Below are positions 10,226 through 21,215 of a stretch of DNA of 64,000 nt, one piece after another. The notes below the pieces were generated by a model. It searched no databases, was not told where the DNA came from, and worked only from the letters and a program-made list of their open reading frames with translations. Source of the DNA: Bidens hawaiensis (taxonomy: Eukaryota > Streptophyta > Magnoliopsida > Asterales > Asteraceae). A program made the translations under genes and the position numbers. Each line of letters starts with the position of its first letter. The stretch's first letter is position 1. The stretch is taken from the NCBI GenBank assembly GCA_021521415.1, contig JAIQDT010004213.1, positions 62,001 to 126,000 of the forward strand, in the 5' to 3' direction.

Positions 10226-10337
10226 ACTATTACATTAACGAAATACAATATAAATTAATTGTTTATTACATTAAACAAAACGAAAAATACGTTAATGATA
10301 AATACAAAGACTCGAGACGCAAAACCGTGCACTAACA

Positions 10338-11963
10338 TATGGCAAGATAACGAATTAGTTCACCAATTCATTATGCCCAAATAACGAATCAGTCTCCCCA
10401 GTTCGTTATGATCAAATAACGAATCACGTGATTCATTTCCCACCCAATTCGTTAGGATAACGAATTAGGCCAGCGAACTAAGATAACGAACTAGATTAAC
10501 AAATCAGCTAAAAAAGGATGACGAATCAGATCATATGTGAATAACGAATTAGGTTGTTTTCTGATAATGAATTACGCTTAATTCGTTATAGCGAATGAAA
10601 TGGCGAATTAAATAAGGATTTAAAATTCTAATGGAAAATGTGTTAAGACAGTTAATAGAAATAAATTTTTTCCAAGCTGACCTGGCAGATCGACCCCAGC
10701 CAGGGGCCCTGCCCCTTGGACCCTGCTAGGGGCTGCCGCCCCTAGAACCCTGCTGCCAGGGGCGCTGCCCCCGGACCCCCGTTCGTTGAGGGTAATAATT
10801 AAACTATAAAAAAGCGATATGGAGAGTTATAGTAATCAATGCGTGTAATTGTTATACAGTTGGCATTGCACGGCCAAAGAAAGAAGCAACCATTAACGGA
10901 AGAAGTAACCGAGTTCAGGTGAGTTTCTAGCCCCATTCCTTGTTATGTTTTCGGGGCTGTGTGCATACTTAATGTGATAGTTAATACACTTACCTTAAAT
11001 GGTAAGTGTATGCCATGTACGGTATATGTGATAGATACAAATGGTTGCTTGCCGGTACGTGAACGATCTTCGGATATTGCACGTACTGCCAGGTTATAAA
11101 TAAGGATATGAATATTGTACGTAATGTAAAGATGATTGCTTGTAGATACGTGAATGATCTTCGGATATAGCACGCACTGCCAAGTTATAAATAAAGATAT
11201 GAATATTGTATGAAAAGTAAGGATGATTGCTTGTCGATAAGTGAACGATCTCCGGATATTGCATGTATTGCCAAGAATAGTGATTGTCTCCTTATATGGA
11301 TATTAAATAATATATTATGTACAGAGTTCCTTCTACGGATAATATATAGAGTGTTCCTTTAATGGAAAGCATATGTTCCTTTAATGGAAAGCATAGTGTT
11401 CCTTCTATGGAAATATATAGGATGTTCCTTCTATGGAAGTATATAGAGTGTCCTTCTATGGAGAATTTATACAGAGCGTCATTCTATGGAGAATTTATAC
11501 AGAGCGTCCTTCTATGGAGAATATATAGCATGGGCAATAGCCATGGTTCTTTTAATAGATATTATGTTACATTCCTCTTATGGATATTTATACAAGGTTA
11601 AGATATTAACATGTATATTCGGATATGTATGTATATGAATGTAATTGTATGTATGGTATGATGTATGATTAACTATAACTCACTCAGCGTAGCTGACTTT
11701 TAGTATGCACGCAGGTAAATAGGTTTAACAAGCTAGCATGAGGATGGCACATGGCATGGATTGAACGGCTGGCATCTGAAGATGGAAGAAATGATGTTTT
11801 AATATGATGATTTATGTTATGGTTTTAAAGAAAAGATTAAAGGTTTTGTAACGAATGTTTGAAGTTAACGTTTCCGCGAAAGTTTTAATTAACTCTGTTT
11901 GTAGAACTGTGTTTATGAGTAAATCCAACGCTAAAGTAGGGCTACCGGGTTCGGGGCCTTACA
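10338..11963 (+). mobile_element. Gypsy LTR fragment, 5' end missing
   Basis: The 3' end reads GGGGCCTTACA at 11963, as in the solo LTR ending at 39208. The order of internal landmarks is the same as in that LTR: TTCGTTA cluster (10345-10620), GC-rich island (10680-10785), TTCAGGTGAGTTTCTAG, minisatellite, CACTCAGCGTAGCTGAC near the end. The left part (promoter and start) is absent because the minus copia LTR abuts at 10337, consistent with insertion of the copia element into this LTR. No primer-binding site follows 11963, so it was a 3' LTR or solo LTR. Confidence 0.85.
11330..11535. repeat. LTR minisatellite (TTCCTTCTATGG units)
   Basis: Six or more imperfect units of about 25-32 bp contain (T)TCCTT(C/T)(T/A)ATGGA with a TATA-rich spacer. 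It occupies the same LTR position as the differently sequenced minisatellites at 32.2, 38.7, 44.7 and 52.1 kb. Confidence 0.7.
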
Positions 11964-12340
11964 GACATAAAAGTTCCGATTGAATAGTAATGACGGGGAG
12001 GAGCATGTTTATTGATGGCGATGGAGAGGAAACTGGAAGGTGATTTTGAATATGGCCGGATTTGTGGTGGGAGGCGGTAACGATGAGACGTGGATGATGA
12101 TGAAGATGATGATAAGATGATCACGTCTGTGGTGGTCTGCAGATAAACGATGAAGAATATGATGAAGACATGTTGATGATGAAGATAGATTTAGAGTTTC
12201 TCTAAAAAGTGAAAGTTGTTATGAGATAAAATGGGTTGGATACCCGGTTTGGAAAAGATGTTTTGTAAGAGGCGGAATTGGTGAGGAAAATGTGGTAAGA
12301 AGATGCCACGTGTCACAAGGGAAGTTTTATTTATTTAATA

Positions 12341-12341
<1 letters not shown>
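11964..12341. other. Intergenic, no supported gene
   Basis: This is GATGATGAAGA-rich DNA. On the minus strand a short ATG frame (near 12170) and a Ser-rich frame (12124-11942) exist, preceded by UTR-like sequence. Without homology or length they are not supported as genes. Confidence 0.4.

Positions 12342-12373
<32 letters not shown>
12342..12373. repeat. (TA)n microsatellite
   Basis: An uninterrupted TA dinucleotide run of about 16 units adjoins the start of the MITE-like repeat at 12374. Confidence 0.9.
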
Positions 12374-12377
<4 letters not shown>

Positions 12378-12560
12378 GGGGTTAATATAAGAAGTGGGAT
12401 GTGTTTAAGAAGTGTAAGAAGTAATCTGGTGCGTTAGATATGTTGATCTGATGGTAGATATGGAAAGTGTGTTTATTGTGCTGTGTGTTTTATTTTAGTT
12501 GCGGTGTGTTTATTGTGCAGCGTGTTTTATTAGGTTTTATTAGATATAATGGTGAAAACA
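12374..12560 (+). mobile_element. MITE-like repeat, 3' end missing
   Basis: It starts GGGTGGGGTTAATATAAGAAG directly after a TA run and is closely similar over its whole length to 53475-53660. The copy at 53 kb has a second, inverted end; here that end is absent and the sequence passes into the 760-bp repeat at 12564. Confidence 0.65.
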
Positions 12561-12563
12561 CAC

Positions 12564-13328
12564 ACACACTATTATTTATTACGTCATCCTGGTCAATGTC
12601 CGGTCCACCCTCCCGGTTGGTCCGACCTGTGACCCTGTAAGGAGTCTGGGTCGACATCCGGTCCGGGTCTGAAAAAATTGCATACACCATATTTAAACTC
12701 TAATATTTTTCAACCGTAATCAATTTAAGCGCTCTCTCTCTCTCTCTCTCGGCTTATTATCTCCACCATCTCCTATATTCCGGTAATGTAGATGGGGATT
12801 AATTATTTTCCGATAAGGTTATATTTTATATTCTAACGGCCAACAATGTTACATTATTTTCCGGTAAGGTTATATTTTTTTCCAGCTAAATTTTATATTT
12901 ATTTTAATTGTAATATGATTTTGTTATAATCTCTTTAGGTTGTTTATCAAAATCCAAGATTGAATTGATATTTTGAAGTTATTACGGTTTTCGGGTAAAG
13001 TTTTATTTGCTACTCTAATTTCCGATTATCATATTATTCCTTATTTCATTTACAATCGTTTTTATTTTTCGTTTTTGTTTGTATTTATATTAATTATTAT
13101 ATTTTTTTCTTATAATCTCTTTAGGTTATATATCAAAATCGAAGATACAATGAAGATTTTCCATATTTCGTTTTTCGGGTAATGCGATTCAAATATTCCG
13201 GTTATCAATTAGAACATAATTTTACATTTGTTCACATAATTCAAATCTTTCATAATTGGTAATTTATTTATTATCTGATATTAATATTAATACTTAGTTT
13301 TCTCATTTCAGGTTATATCCCCCAATTT
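12564..13328 (+). repeat. Dispersed ~760-bp repeat, copy A
   Basis: This is highly similar to the reverse complement of 34838-35598 from end to end, including ACGTCATC near one end, GGTCTGAAAAAATTGCATAC, a CT run (12735-12752 here; GA run at 35410-35442 there) and GTAATGTAGATGGGGATTAA. Inside, a ~190-bp module with ATAATCTCTTTAGGTT and TATCAAAATC occurs twice, and TTTCCGGTAAGGTTATA-type motifs recur. No long frame is present. The splice-site-like CTTTAG/GGTAA pairs could mean a retained gene fragment, but I cannot identify a transposon class. Confidence 0.75.
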
Positions 13329-13727
13329 TATTATAATTTTCATCCGTGTGTAACACAATCTTTAATTATTAAACATATTATTAATTTAATGGTATATTTA
13401 ATTTCGATGATATTATTTTTTTGAATTTTCTTGAGTTTCTTTTGTGAGAATATTTGAAGAAGTTGATGGTCGTTTAGTATGAAAGAAAACGTTTAGGTCT
13501 TTTGTTGATGTTTTTTGGTGGTTTGGTGTACACTAACTTATTGTAACTTTATACTTTTAATATCTAGACATTGTAAATTGTTAACGTTTTGGTCCGAAAG
13601 TTGAATTTTATTATGTTTGTTAACATGTTTTTCCACCTGTGTGTAACACGTGTCTATACCATAGTTATTATTACTATAACTCTACTTGTATCACTTTGCA
13701 TATGTTTTGATGTTTTTTTTGTGTTCA

Positions 13728-13778
<51 letters not shown>

Positions 13779-14534
13779 TAAGCATCTTTCAACCATTTTC
13801 TCGTCATTTTAATTATTTATCACCACCTAACATCTAGCCGGGATTTTCCCGATTCTTAAATAATCATTTACAAACCAATATTAATTTCATCATTATACTT
13901 TTATGATGTTTTAGTTTAATGTCTTGCAATGTTATATTATAAGACGATATTTGGCTCAACCAATATTTCGGTGACAACACAACTTATTGTCTACTTACTT
14001 GTCTAATTATTGAAATTGGATCATTTGTTCGACTAACATACTTAGGTTTCCTGCAACAATCATATTTCTAAATATCCAACACTTTAGCTCCATTTCATGT
14101 CTTCATCATCTTTTGGAATCTTTATGTTCCTGTAGATTTGACCGATGTGTTTTCCATGTATGATAGGTAAAGACACATCATCCCCTTCCAATGATCTCTA
14201 AAGCATATTATCTTTTACATGAATGAATCGTCGGTCAATGGTGATCTGACCATTCTAGTCTTTACTTCTTTTTAAACTAGCCACTATGTTATTTTCTCCA
14301 CATCTAATAGAGCACTTTCCTTTCGGGTGTCCAATTTTTATTTCTTGAATGACCGTCTGGATTACTAACAAGTTACTTACCCACTCAATCATCGTTATTC
14401 TACACTCAGAAGAAAACTCATTATAGACGATAAATGTACCCACTTGGACCAATCTGGAACCCCTTATTTTTTGTCAGATGTGCGACTTGAACCCAGGCTG
14501 TCCTCCTTTTTTAAAATAAAGTGTTCGAGGGACT
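13329..14534. other. AT-rich intergenic DNA with (AAT)15 at 13728-13772
   Basis: The only clear structure is the trinucleotide run. A 65-codon minus frame at 14452-14255 has no recognisable domain. The Tat element begins at 14540, after its target duplication CACCT at 14535-14539. Confidence 0.5.
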
Positions 14535-14539
14535 CACCT

Positions 14540-15207
14540 TGATGACAGGGGTAGCCCAAAGTCTGGTAAAATGGCTTTCACACATTAACGCTAAAAAGGT
14601 TAGAAGGTTAAAAGGTTCGTTTTTCCACCCAAATAAGGAAAACAAGTACATGTACAGTAAAAGCACGTAACAGTAACACGTCAATCACTGTTCACATCAT
14701 CCCTTAGCCGTAAAAGAGGGATATGCTCAGAAAAGTATTATTATTATATATTATTAACCACAGGTCAAAAGCTTCCCGCGCATAAAACAGTCAACCCTCT
14801 ATCAAACAAGAGGTTAACTAGTTTATCCACCAGACAAAATGCTTATATTCCTTTCTCTATAAAAGGATATAACTCAGCCATGTCAAGAACACACCAGATC
14901 TGGGTTTTTAACATATACACTCTGATCTTCTCTTCTTCCTGGAGAAGCTTGCACTTTGCTTGCTTCATTCTTACTCCAAAAACTACATAGCTTCACTAAG
15001 AACTTACATCCAAAAATCGGTTCCAACGTCACGGTCTTGGATCCTTGGTGAACTATAACAAATAAAAACTAAACTAGTGAACCTCTCTCCACGTATTGAA
15101 AACGTAGAGGGACACGTCGACATGCGTTAGGTTAATTGGAACCCTTGAAGCCTGTTCGCCGAACCAGTCTATTCACTATCATTGGTCTTATAATTGTTGT
15201 AGCAACA
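14540..15207 (+). mobile_element. 5' LTR of Tat element
   Basis: It starts TGATGACAGGGG and ends GTAGCAACA, followed after 3 nt by the primer site. A TATA box (TCTATAAAAGG, 14856-14866) precedes a CT-rich leader. The 3' LTR at 23664-24337 matches closely. Confidence 0.95.
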
Positions 15208-15210
15208 AGT

Positions 15211-15229
15211 TGGCGCCCACCGTGGGGCT
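15211..15229 (+). other. Primer-binding site, tRNA-Lys type
   Basis: TGGCGCCCACCGTGGGGCT is complementary to the 3' end of plant tRNA-Lys(CUU) as I recall it, including the CCA end. It is common in plant gypsy elements. Confidence 0.85.
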
Positions 15230-15260
15230 ACGCCGCTTACTTTATCTTAAAGACCAGTAG

Positions 15261-16860
15261 TGTAGCTCCATTTTCATCAAAATCGTCATATCGGAAAGTG
15301 AATCTCCCGAAGAAGTTGACCAAGTGTCAAGAGCACCGATACCAAATGCTAGCCTACAAATTCCGGTTGCGACCACGCCTTTATCCACTCCGGGAGGTAC
15401 TTCGACGGGACTTTTGCTCCCCGAGTTTTCACCTTTCCGAACTCCAAACCCTTCACGATCTGGAGTTCCTTCTTCTCATGTAGGAGTCACAAACATCCCA
15501 GAGCGTGTCGACTTAACACCGGAAGGGGTAGCACGACATTTCTTACAACTAAAATCTCTTCTTAACCAACACGTGATCCAAGAAAGAGAAAAGGGGATAA
15601 GAATAAGGCTGGATTATGACGACCCGAAACCCTCGCTGTCACTCGGATCTCCGCCTCCCCTTTTTTCCAGCTCACGACCAACTGCTTCTCATTTGGAAGC
15701 TGGTCCAAGTGTGACCTGCCAACCTTTTAACCCAACTCATTATGCCTACGGGAGGCCAAGCCCAACAGCCTTCCCTTTGTTCACTTCACAACCCCTCGGG
15801 CATGAAACCAATATCGAACAAATATGGCAGTCACCAGCTTCAAGTGTTCCTCCTCCTACAGCCACCACATGGGAACAGGCCATGGCGGCCTTGACCTTGC
15901 CTCGGAGTGCAGCCATGAGCACCCTCATTGGAACAAACCAAATAGCAGCAACTACTAAAAGCCTTCAAGGCTTTAACCTCATGCCTCAGATGATGGCACA
16001 CTTTCCTTGGACCCAGCTCATGAACCAAGCGCTGAGTACTCACCAGGGAGTAACAAGTCATAAACTTACTACAAGGGTAGAGGAAGACCTTGCAAAGCCT
16101 GGTAACCTATCTTGTTTCTCTCAACAAATAGCCGATTATGACTTTCAAACCAAAATCAAGATGCCATCCCATATAAAAACATATGATGGGACCGAGGATC
16201 CCGAAGACCACCTCCAGATCTTTACCGGTGCTGCCAGAATCGAAAAGTGGTCCCACTCTGAATGTTGTTTAATGTTCATGCAATCACTTGTCGGATCAGC
16301 CAGGATATGGTTCAACGACCTTCTTGCCCAAAGTGTTCGAAGCTTCGATGATCTGAGCAAAGGATTCTTGGCCAACTTTTCACAACAAAGGAGGCACGTC
16401 AAGGATGCCATTGTAATTTTCCAGATAAACAAAAAGATGATGAAAACCTTCGAGAATTCATCGAAAGATATAAGAAGGAAGGGTTGACATATGTGGAGGC
16501 CGACGAAAAAATGAGAGTGGCAGGCTTCATGAATGTCATTACCTTCAAATACCTCACAAGGGACTTTAACAAGTGCCTACCTAAAACCCTTGAAGAAACT
16601 ATCGTATGAGCTGAGGCTCATATCCGAGGAGAAGAGGTCTTTGATTTCAAAGAACAAAAAAAAAAAAGCTCCTAGTTGGCGAGGCAACAGCCCCAACCGA
16701 AAAGGAGGAAATTTCAGTCCCTATGATAGACATCCAAGGAGCTCAGATCAACGAATGCCTGAAGGTTGGAAACTTCCGAGTAGGGAAAAGGTTGTGAACT
16801 TCACAGCTCTAACCAAAACTCCTCAGGAAATCCTTGCCACTGAAGAAGTGAAACAAAGAA
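15261..16860 (+). pseudogene. Tat gag
   Basis: The frame is open from 15261 to 16487 but has no ATG near its start; the first codons read SESESPEEVDQV. The gag core lies at about 16120-16400: a YDGTEDPEDHL segment, WSHSECCLMFMQSL, SARIWFNDL and FLANFSQQ, typical of the Retrotrans_gag domain. A frameshift near 16435 moves the rest to another frame (REFIERYKKEG), which is closed by TGA at about 16606 where the family has Arg. A poly-A run near 16660 shifts the frame again. No intact zinc knuckle is visible. The product would form the particle core. Confidence 0.8.
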
Positions 16861-16969
16861 AAACGAAAACTCCACTCAGTTCTGTGACTTCCACGAAGAA
16901 AAACGTCACCACACCAACAATTGCTTTCAACTCAAGAGAAGAATTGAGGAAGCTGTTAAGTCCGGAGAA

Positions 16970-17520
16970 TTGGCCCATTTGGTAAAAGGGGTCAAGGACA
17001 AGATGCCCGAAAGAAAAAGCAAAGAAGTGAATATAGACCAAGGTGTTCCCCACAAACGACAACGCTTGGAGGCTTGGGAGCTTCAATGTGTCTACTTCCC
17101 ACCACCTCAAGGTGACTTTCTCTCAAACCCTTTAGTGGTAGAAGCGAACGTGGGAACACTCAAAACAAGCAAAGGCTACATTGACACAGGGGCGGCCACA
17201 TAGATCATGTATGAAAGGTTCTTCAACCGTCTAAGTAAGGAAGAGCGTTCAAGGCTTCAACCTTCCGGGTCATCTATAAAAGGTATCGTCGATATACCCT
17301 TGAAGCCTTTGGGCCAACTAACCCTTTATGTCTGTTTTAGTTAAGGCAAGATGAAGAAAACCAAACCACTCACTTTTGTGGTTATCAACATACCTTCCAA
17401 CTATGATGTAATCATAGGAAGGCCAAGACAATGTGCGTTCAACATGGCTGTATCGGTTGGTCAAGGTGCCGTAAAGTTGCCCACCGATAGGGGAATTGCA
17501 ACCCTTCAACCCAACTAAGA
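16970..17520 (+). pseudogene. Tat aspartic protease
   Basis: The plus frame has GYIDTGAAT with the D-T-G active site at about 17180, interrupted by TAG at 17201-17203 and again by TAA near 17340. It then continues with NYDVIIGRP, the conserved protease flap-to-C-terminal segment. A portion of the usual linker between protease and reverse transcriptase appears missing, because the RT begins only about 40 bp after the stop at 17520. Confidence 0.75.
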
Positions 17521-17555
17521 GGTTTACACGGTTGAAGGTGAAAGTTTGTCCTTGC

Positions 17556-18300
17556 TGGAATCCTATGTGAGGTCAAATATCAATCTTGGGTGGCTAATCC
17601 GGTCATGGTTCGAAAGCCTGACAAGTCTTGGAGGATGTTCATCGACTTTAAAGACTTAAACAAGGCATTCCCGAAAGATTGTTATCCCTTACCTGAGATG
17701 GATCTCAAGGTTGACACTTTAACTGACCATCCCTTTAAGTGTTTTCTCGACGCTTACAAGGGTTATCATCAAATTCTCTTGAAAATAGAAGATGAAGACA
17801 AAAAATGCTTTCCACATGGACAAGGGTATATTTTGTTATCAAAAGATGCCTTTTGGCCTACGAAATGCCGGAGCAACCTATCAACGTTTGATTGACAAAG
17901 CATTTTCCAGCCAAATTAGCATAAACTTAGAAGCTTATGTCGACGATCTGGTAATCAAAAGAAAAACTGAGCATCAAATGCTCGATGACATACAAAAAAC
18001 CTTCCAAAACCAGAGGAAGATCAACATGAAACTCAATCACGGAAAATGTTCATCCGGGTTCGAAGAAGGCAAAATTTTGGGACACATCGTGGGGAAACAA
18101 AGCATAAAAGCTAATCCCAACAAAGTCAGGGCTGTTCTTGAAACTAAATCTTCACAAAGCAAAAAAAGAAGTGGAAAGTCTGAACGAAAGGCTTGCAGCC
18201 TTGAAGTGTTTTACCTCCAAGCTCGCTGAGAAATCCCTACCCTTCTTCAAAACACTAAAGGGTTGCACAAATAAAAAAGACTTCAGGTGGACGGAAGAAG
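17556..18300 (+). pseudogene. Tat reverse transcriptase
   Basis: It begins with GILCEVKYQSWVANPVMV, then FIDFKDLNKAFPKDCYPLP, then FLDAYKGYHQI. A frameshift at about 17800-17835 is followed in the next frame by MPFGLRNAGATYQRL and the catalytic EAYVDDLVIK. Another shift near 18140-18200 joins the connection domain. Catalytic Asp residues are present, so only frame damage inactivates it. In an intact element it would copy RNA to DNA using the tRNA-Lys primer. Confidence 0.9.
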
Positions 18301-19355
18301 CCTTCAACCAAATGAAGAAACACTTGGCTTCACTTCCAGCTATTGCAGCCCCTGAAACAGGAGAAATGATCTTTGTCCATCTCTCAGTGGCTGAAGAAGC
18401 ATTAAGCGCGGTCCTATCCATCGAACGAAACAAAGTTCAGGTACCCGTTTATTTCTTTAGTAAAACATTAAAACTAGCAGAGATCAAACATCCTCCTTTG
18501 GAAAAACTTGCCCTGGCCTTAATTCAAACTGCCAGAAGGCTTCGAAGGTACTTTCAAGCACATCCTGTACAAGTGGTCACTGACCAACCCATCAAGAGTG
18601 TTCTTGAAAAACCAGAAAATTCAGGCCGATTGGCCAAATGGGCTGTGGAGCTAGGTGAACATAACATCACCTATGTCCTAAGAAAAGCTGTCAAAGCCCA
18701 AGTCTTGGTGGATTTCATTGTAGAAATCCCGAAGCAAGTCATTCCTGAAATAAATACAACAGCCACTGAACCTTCTAACCCTGAAGCCTGGAAGCTTTTT
18801 ACCGATGTAGCTTCCAGTATTGAAGGGTCAGGAGCTGGGCTCATTTTAATCAACCCCGAAGGGTTAGAATTTACATATGCTCTACGAATTGAATTTCAGA
18901 CCACCAACAACGAAGCTGAATATAAAGCATTGATCGCTGGTCTGAAAATTGCCAAAGAGATGAAGATCCAAAAGCTACAAGTCTCCACAGACTCGTTGCT
19001 CATTTCAAGTCAAGTCAATGATAGCTATGTAGCAAAAGAGCCCAACATGAAGAAGTATCGTGATAAGGCAAAAGAATTTATGAACACGTTTCAAGAATGC
19101 ACCATCAAACAAGTCCCAAGATCACAAAACAAAAGAGCCGATGCCCTGAGCAAACTAGCATCCCTCACATTTGCACACCTAACCAAGAAGGTTTTGGTTG
19201 AAGTGTTGAAAACCCCTTCAATCCAAGAATTGGAAGTTCAAGATGTAATCACTGAAGAAGGTCCCAATTGGTTGACTCCCATAGAAAAGTTCCTCAAAAA
19301 TGGTGAGTTACCTCTGGACCAGACAGAGGCTGAAAGGGTTCGAATCAAGTCCTGA
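18138..19355 (+). pseudogene. Tat RNase H plus archaeal-type second RNase H
   Basis: A 405-codon open frame. The first half is the RT connection and the gypsy RNase H (FVHLSVAEEALSAVLS, LEKLALALIQTARRLRRYF, VVTDQPI). Its first catalytic Asp position is not conserved, as I recall is usual in Tat elements. The second half (about 18787-19165) is a complete second RNase H: LFTDVASS, TTNNEAEYKALIAGL, VSTDSLL and NKRADALSKLA supply the D-E-D-D residues. The dual RNase H assigns the element to Tat. The frame ends at TGA 19353-19355, where the polyprotein would continue into integrase. Confidence 0.92.
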
Positions 19356-19379
19356 CAGTATGTGTTGCAAGGAGAAACC

Positions 19380-20500
19380 CTTTATAAAAGAAGCTTACCT
19401 TGCACCACTACGAAGATGTGTGGGCCCTAAACAGAGTCAATATCTTATCAAAGAGGTTCACAAGGGGATATGTGGAGCTCATTTTGGGCCAAGAACGGTG
19501 GTTGCAAATTTGATGAACCTTGGATACTTCTGGCCCACGATGCACCGAGATGCAACCGAGCAACTTAAGAGATGTGAAGCTTGTCAAATTCATGCACCGG
19601 TTCCCAAAATCCCCAAACACGATCTAGTTCCCATCTCCTCGGCTTGGCCATTCCACAAGTGGGTAATGGATATCGTTGGTCCATTTCCACCAGCCAGGGG
19701 GGGTAAACTTTTTGTTAGTAGCTGTTGACTACTTCACCAAGTGGCCCGAAGTCAAGCCACTTGCACAAATAACGGGCAAACAAGTCATCGACTTTGCATG
19801 GGAAAGCATCATTTGTCGCTATGGGCTGCCAGGAGTGTTGGTCACAGATAACGGGAATCCATTTGCTGAGAAGCCTTTTAGCACATGGTGCAAGGAATTC
19901 AGAATCACCCAAGTGTTCAGCTCAGTTGCATACCCACAATCCTATGGCCATGTTGAAAGAAAAAACATAACCATTGTGGAAGGAATCAAATCAAGGCTGG
20001 GAAGACATAACAACAATTGGCTTGAAGAACTCCCAAATATTCTATGGGCAATAAGAACGACCGAAAAAACAAGTCACAAACAAACACCTTACAGCTTAGT
20101 GTTTGGATTGGAAGTTGTAATCCCAGCATAAGCCAGAGTTGTGACTCAAAGAACACTCAACATGAATCTCGAATCAAACAACAATGAGACCATGTTTAAT
20201 TTGCAACTCCTTGAAGAAATTTGAGACCAAGCCGCAGTACAAGATGCTAAGTACAAGCAAAAAATGGAAGCTTATTACAATGCAAGAGTGAAGCATGAAC
20301 GTTTCAGGCTAGGAGATCTTATACTCCGAAACAACGAGGCCATCAAGAAAGAAAACCAAGGAAAACTAGACCCAAAGTGGGAAGGACCATATACAGTCCT
20401 TGAAGCTCACAAGGGTGGATCCTACAAACTGGCCGACGCAGAAGGCAAAGAGCTTCCAAGACACTGGAATGGCAAAACCCTTAAAAGGTTCCATGCCTAG
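19380..20500 (+). pseudogene. Tat integrase
   Basis: The N-terminal HHCC zinc domain (VHKGICGAHFG ... CEACQ) is at about 19450-19600 and the first catalytic Asp is in WVMDIVGPFP. A run of seven G at about 19697-19703 carries a frameshift. The next frame has TDNGNPF (second Asp) and YPQSYGHVERKN (catalytic Glu). TAA at 20129-20131 and TGA at about 20222 (in an EEI-DQA context where Arg is expected) interrupt it. The C-terminal segment at 20264-20500 has the GPY motif (PKWEGPYTV) and no chromodomain. Confidence 0.9.
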
Positions 20501-21215
20501 TCAAGAACTTAAAATGTATTTCAAGAGATGTACAACTCTCCTTTTTGTAAACAAAAACCTCTTGAATGAATGATGAAGTCTTTATCATAACTTGTCTTTA
20601 CTATCCTATAATCAGGTTGAGAACCTAGCAAGAAACTCCATAGCAAGGGCCATGTAAGGGGATGAGCTCCCAGGCCACGTCGCTCAAAAGGTTCAAGGGT
20701 TAAATGAACCTATATAAGGGGTGAGTTCCTATATCAATCCAACTCCATGAGACTTAGAAAAGTTTTTCAAACAAAACTTGTCTCATAGACGGGTCCGAAC
20801 AGCCTACATCAATTCGTTCCTTAAGCTTTGAAAAAAGTTTACGAAACAAATATACACTAAGTAATGATATAAAGGATAGACAACATGTGTTTTTTTACGT
20901 AATGAAGCCTTGAAGCTAAAGTGACTGCAGCACTAAAACTTCTTAAGGAAAGTTAGCTAAAAAACCACATCAAACAAACAAGACAAGTAACAAAAATATA
21001 AAACATCAAAAGCTACAATTCATAAAAGGGCCTTTAAAGGCCATAACTAGCAAGGCTAAACAAGGAAATCACAAGGATTCCCATAAAAGTGTTCAAACGG
21101 TCAAAAAGGCCAACAACAACCATGAAGCATAAACCTTAAGGGTTTAATGCTAATCCTAAATTGTTCAAAATACATCACATTGTTCAAAGTGCTAAGATAG
21201 CTACGAATTAATTAT
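20501..21215. other. Tat 3' spacer between pol and antisense gene
   Basis: No supported frame. It is sequence of the kind seen in Tat 3' regions, with ATATAAGGGGTGAGTTCCTA-like stretches. Confidence 0.5.

Larger units (their letters stand above)
5282..10337 (-). mobile_element. Minus-strand copia element, 5' part only
   Basis: Reading leftward from 10337 the order is LTR, primer-binding site, ~1-kb leader, gag, zinc knuckle, coiled-coil spacer, second knuckle and protease. The sequence then stops inside the protease at 5282, where the plus-strand LTR begins. Integrase, reverse transcriptase and RNase H are absent from the window. The simplest reading is that the plus element inserted into this one, leaving the remainder beyond the left edge. 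At the other side the element interrupts a gypsy LTR at 10337/10338; the right flank TATGG is a candidate target duplication half. Confidence 0.8.
9824..10337 (-). mobile_element. 5' LTR of minus-strand copia element
   Basis: The 514-bp LTR, read on the minus strand, starts TGTTAGTGCACGG at 10337 and ends GTTCAAACA at 9824. It matches the plus LTR at 4712-5281 in start, end, hairpin block, TATA and CT-rich leader, but with many differences, so the two insertions are not recent copies of each other. Confidence 0.9.

Noticed and set aside
11362..11601. 79-codon plus-strand frame
   Set aside because: It reads through the LTR minisatellite; the repeating peptide only mirrors the DNA repeat.
11942..12124. 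Ser-rich minus frame beginning just outside the gypsy LTR
   Set aside because: Short, low complexity and overlaps the LTR end.
14465..14500. B-box-like GGGTTCAAGTC on the minus strand (possible SINE or tRNA)
   Set aside because: No A box at the right distance and no cloverleaf; kept as intergenic.
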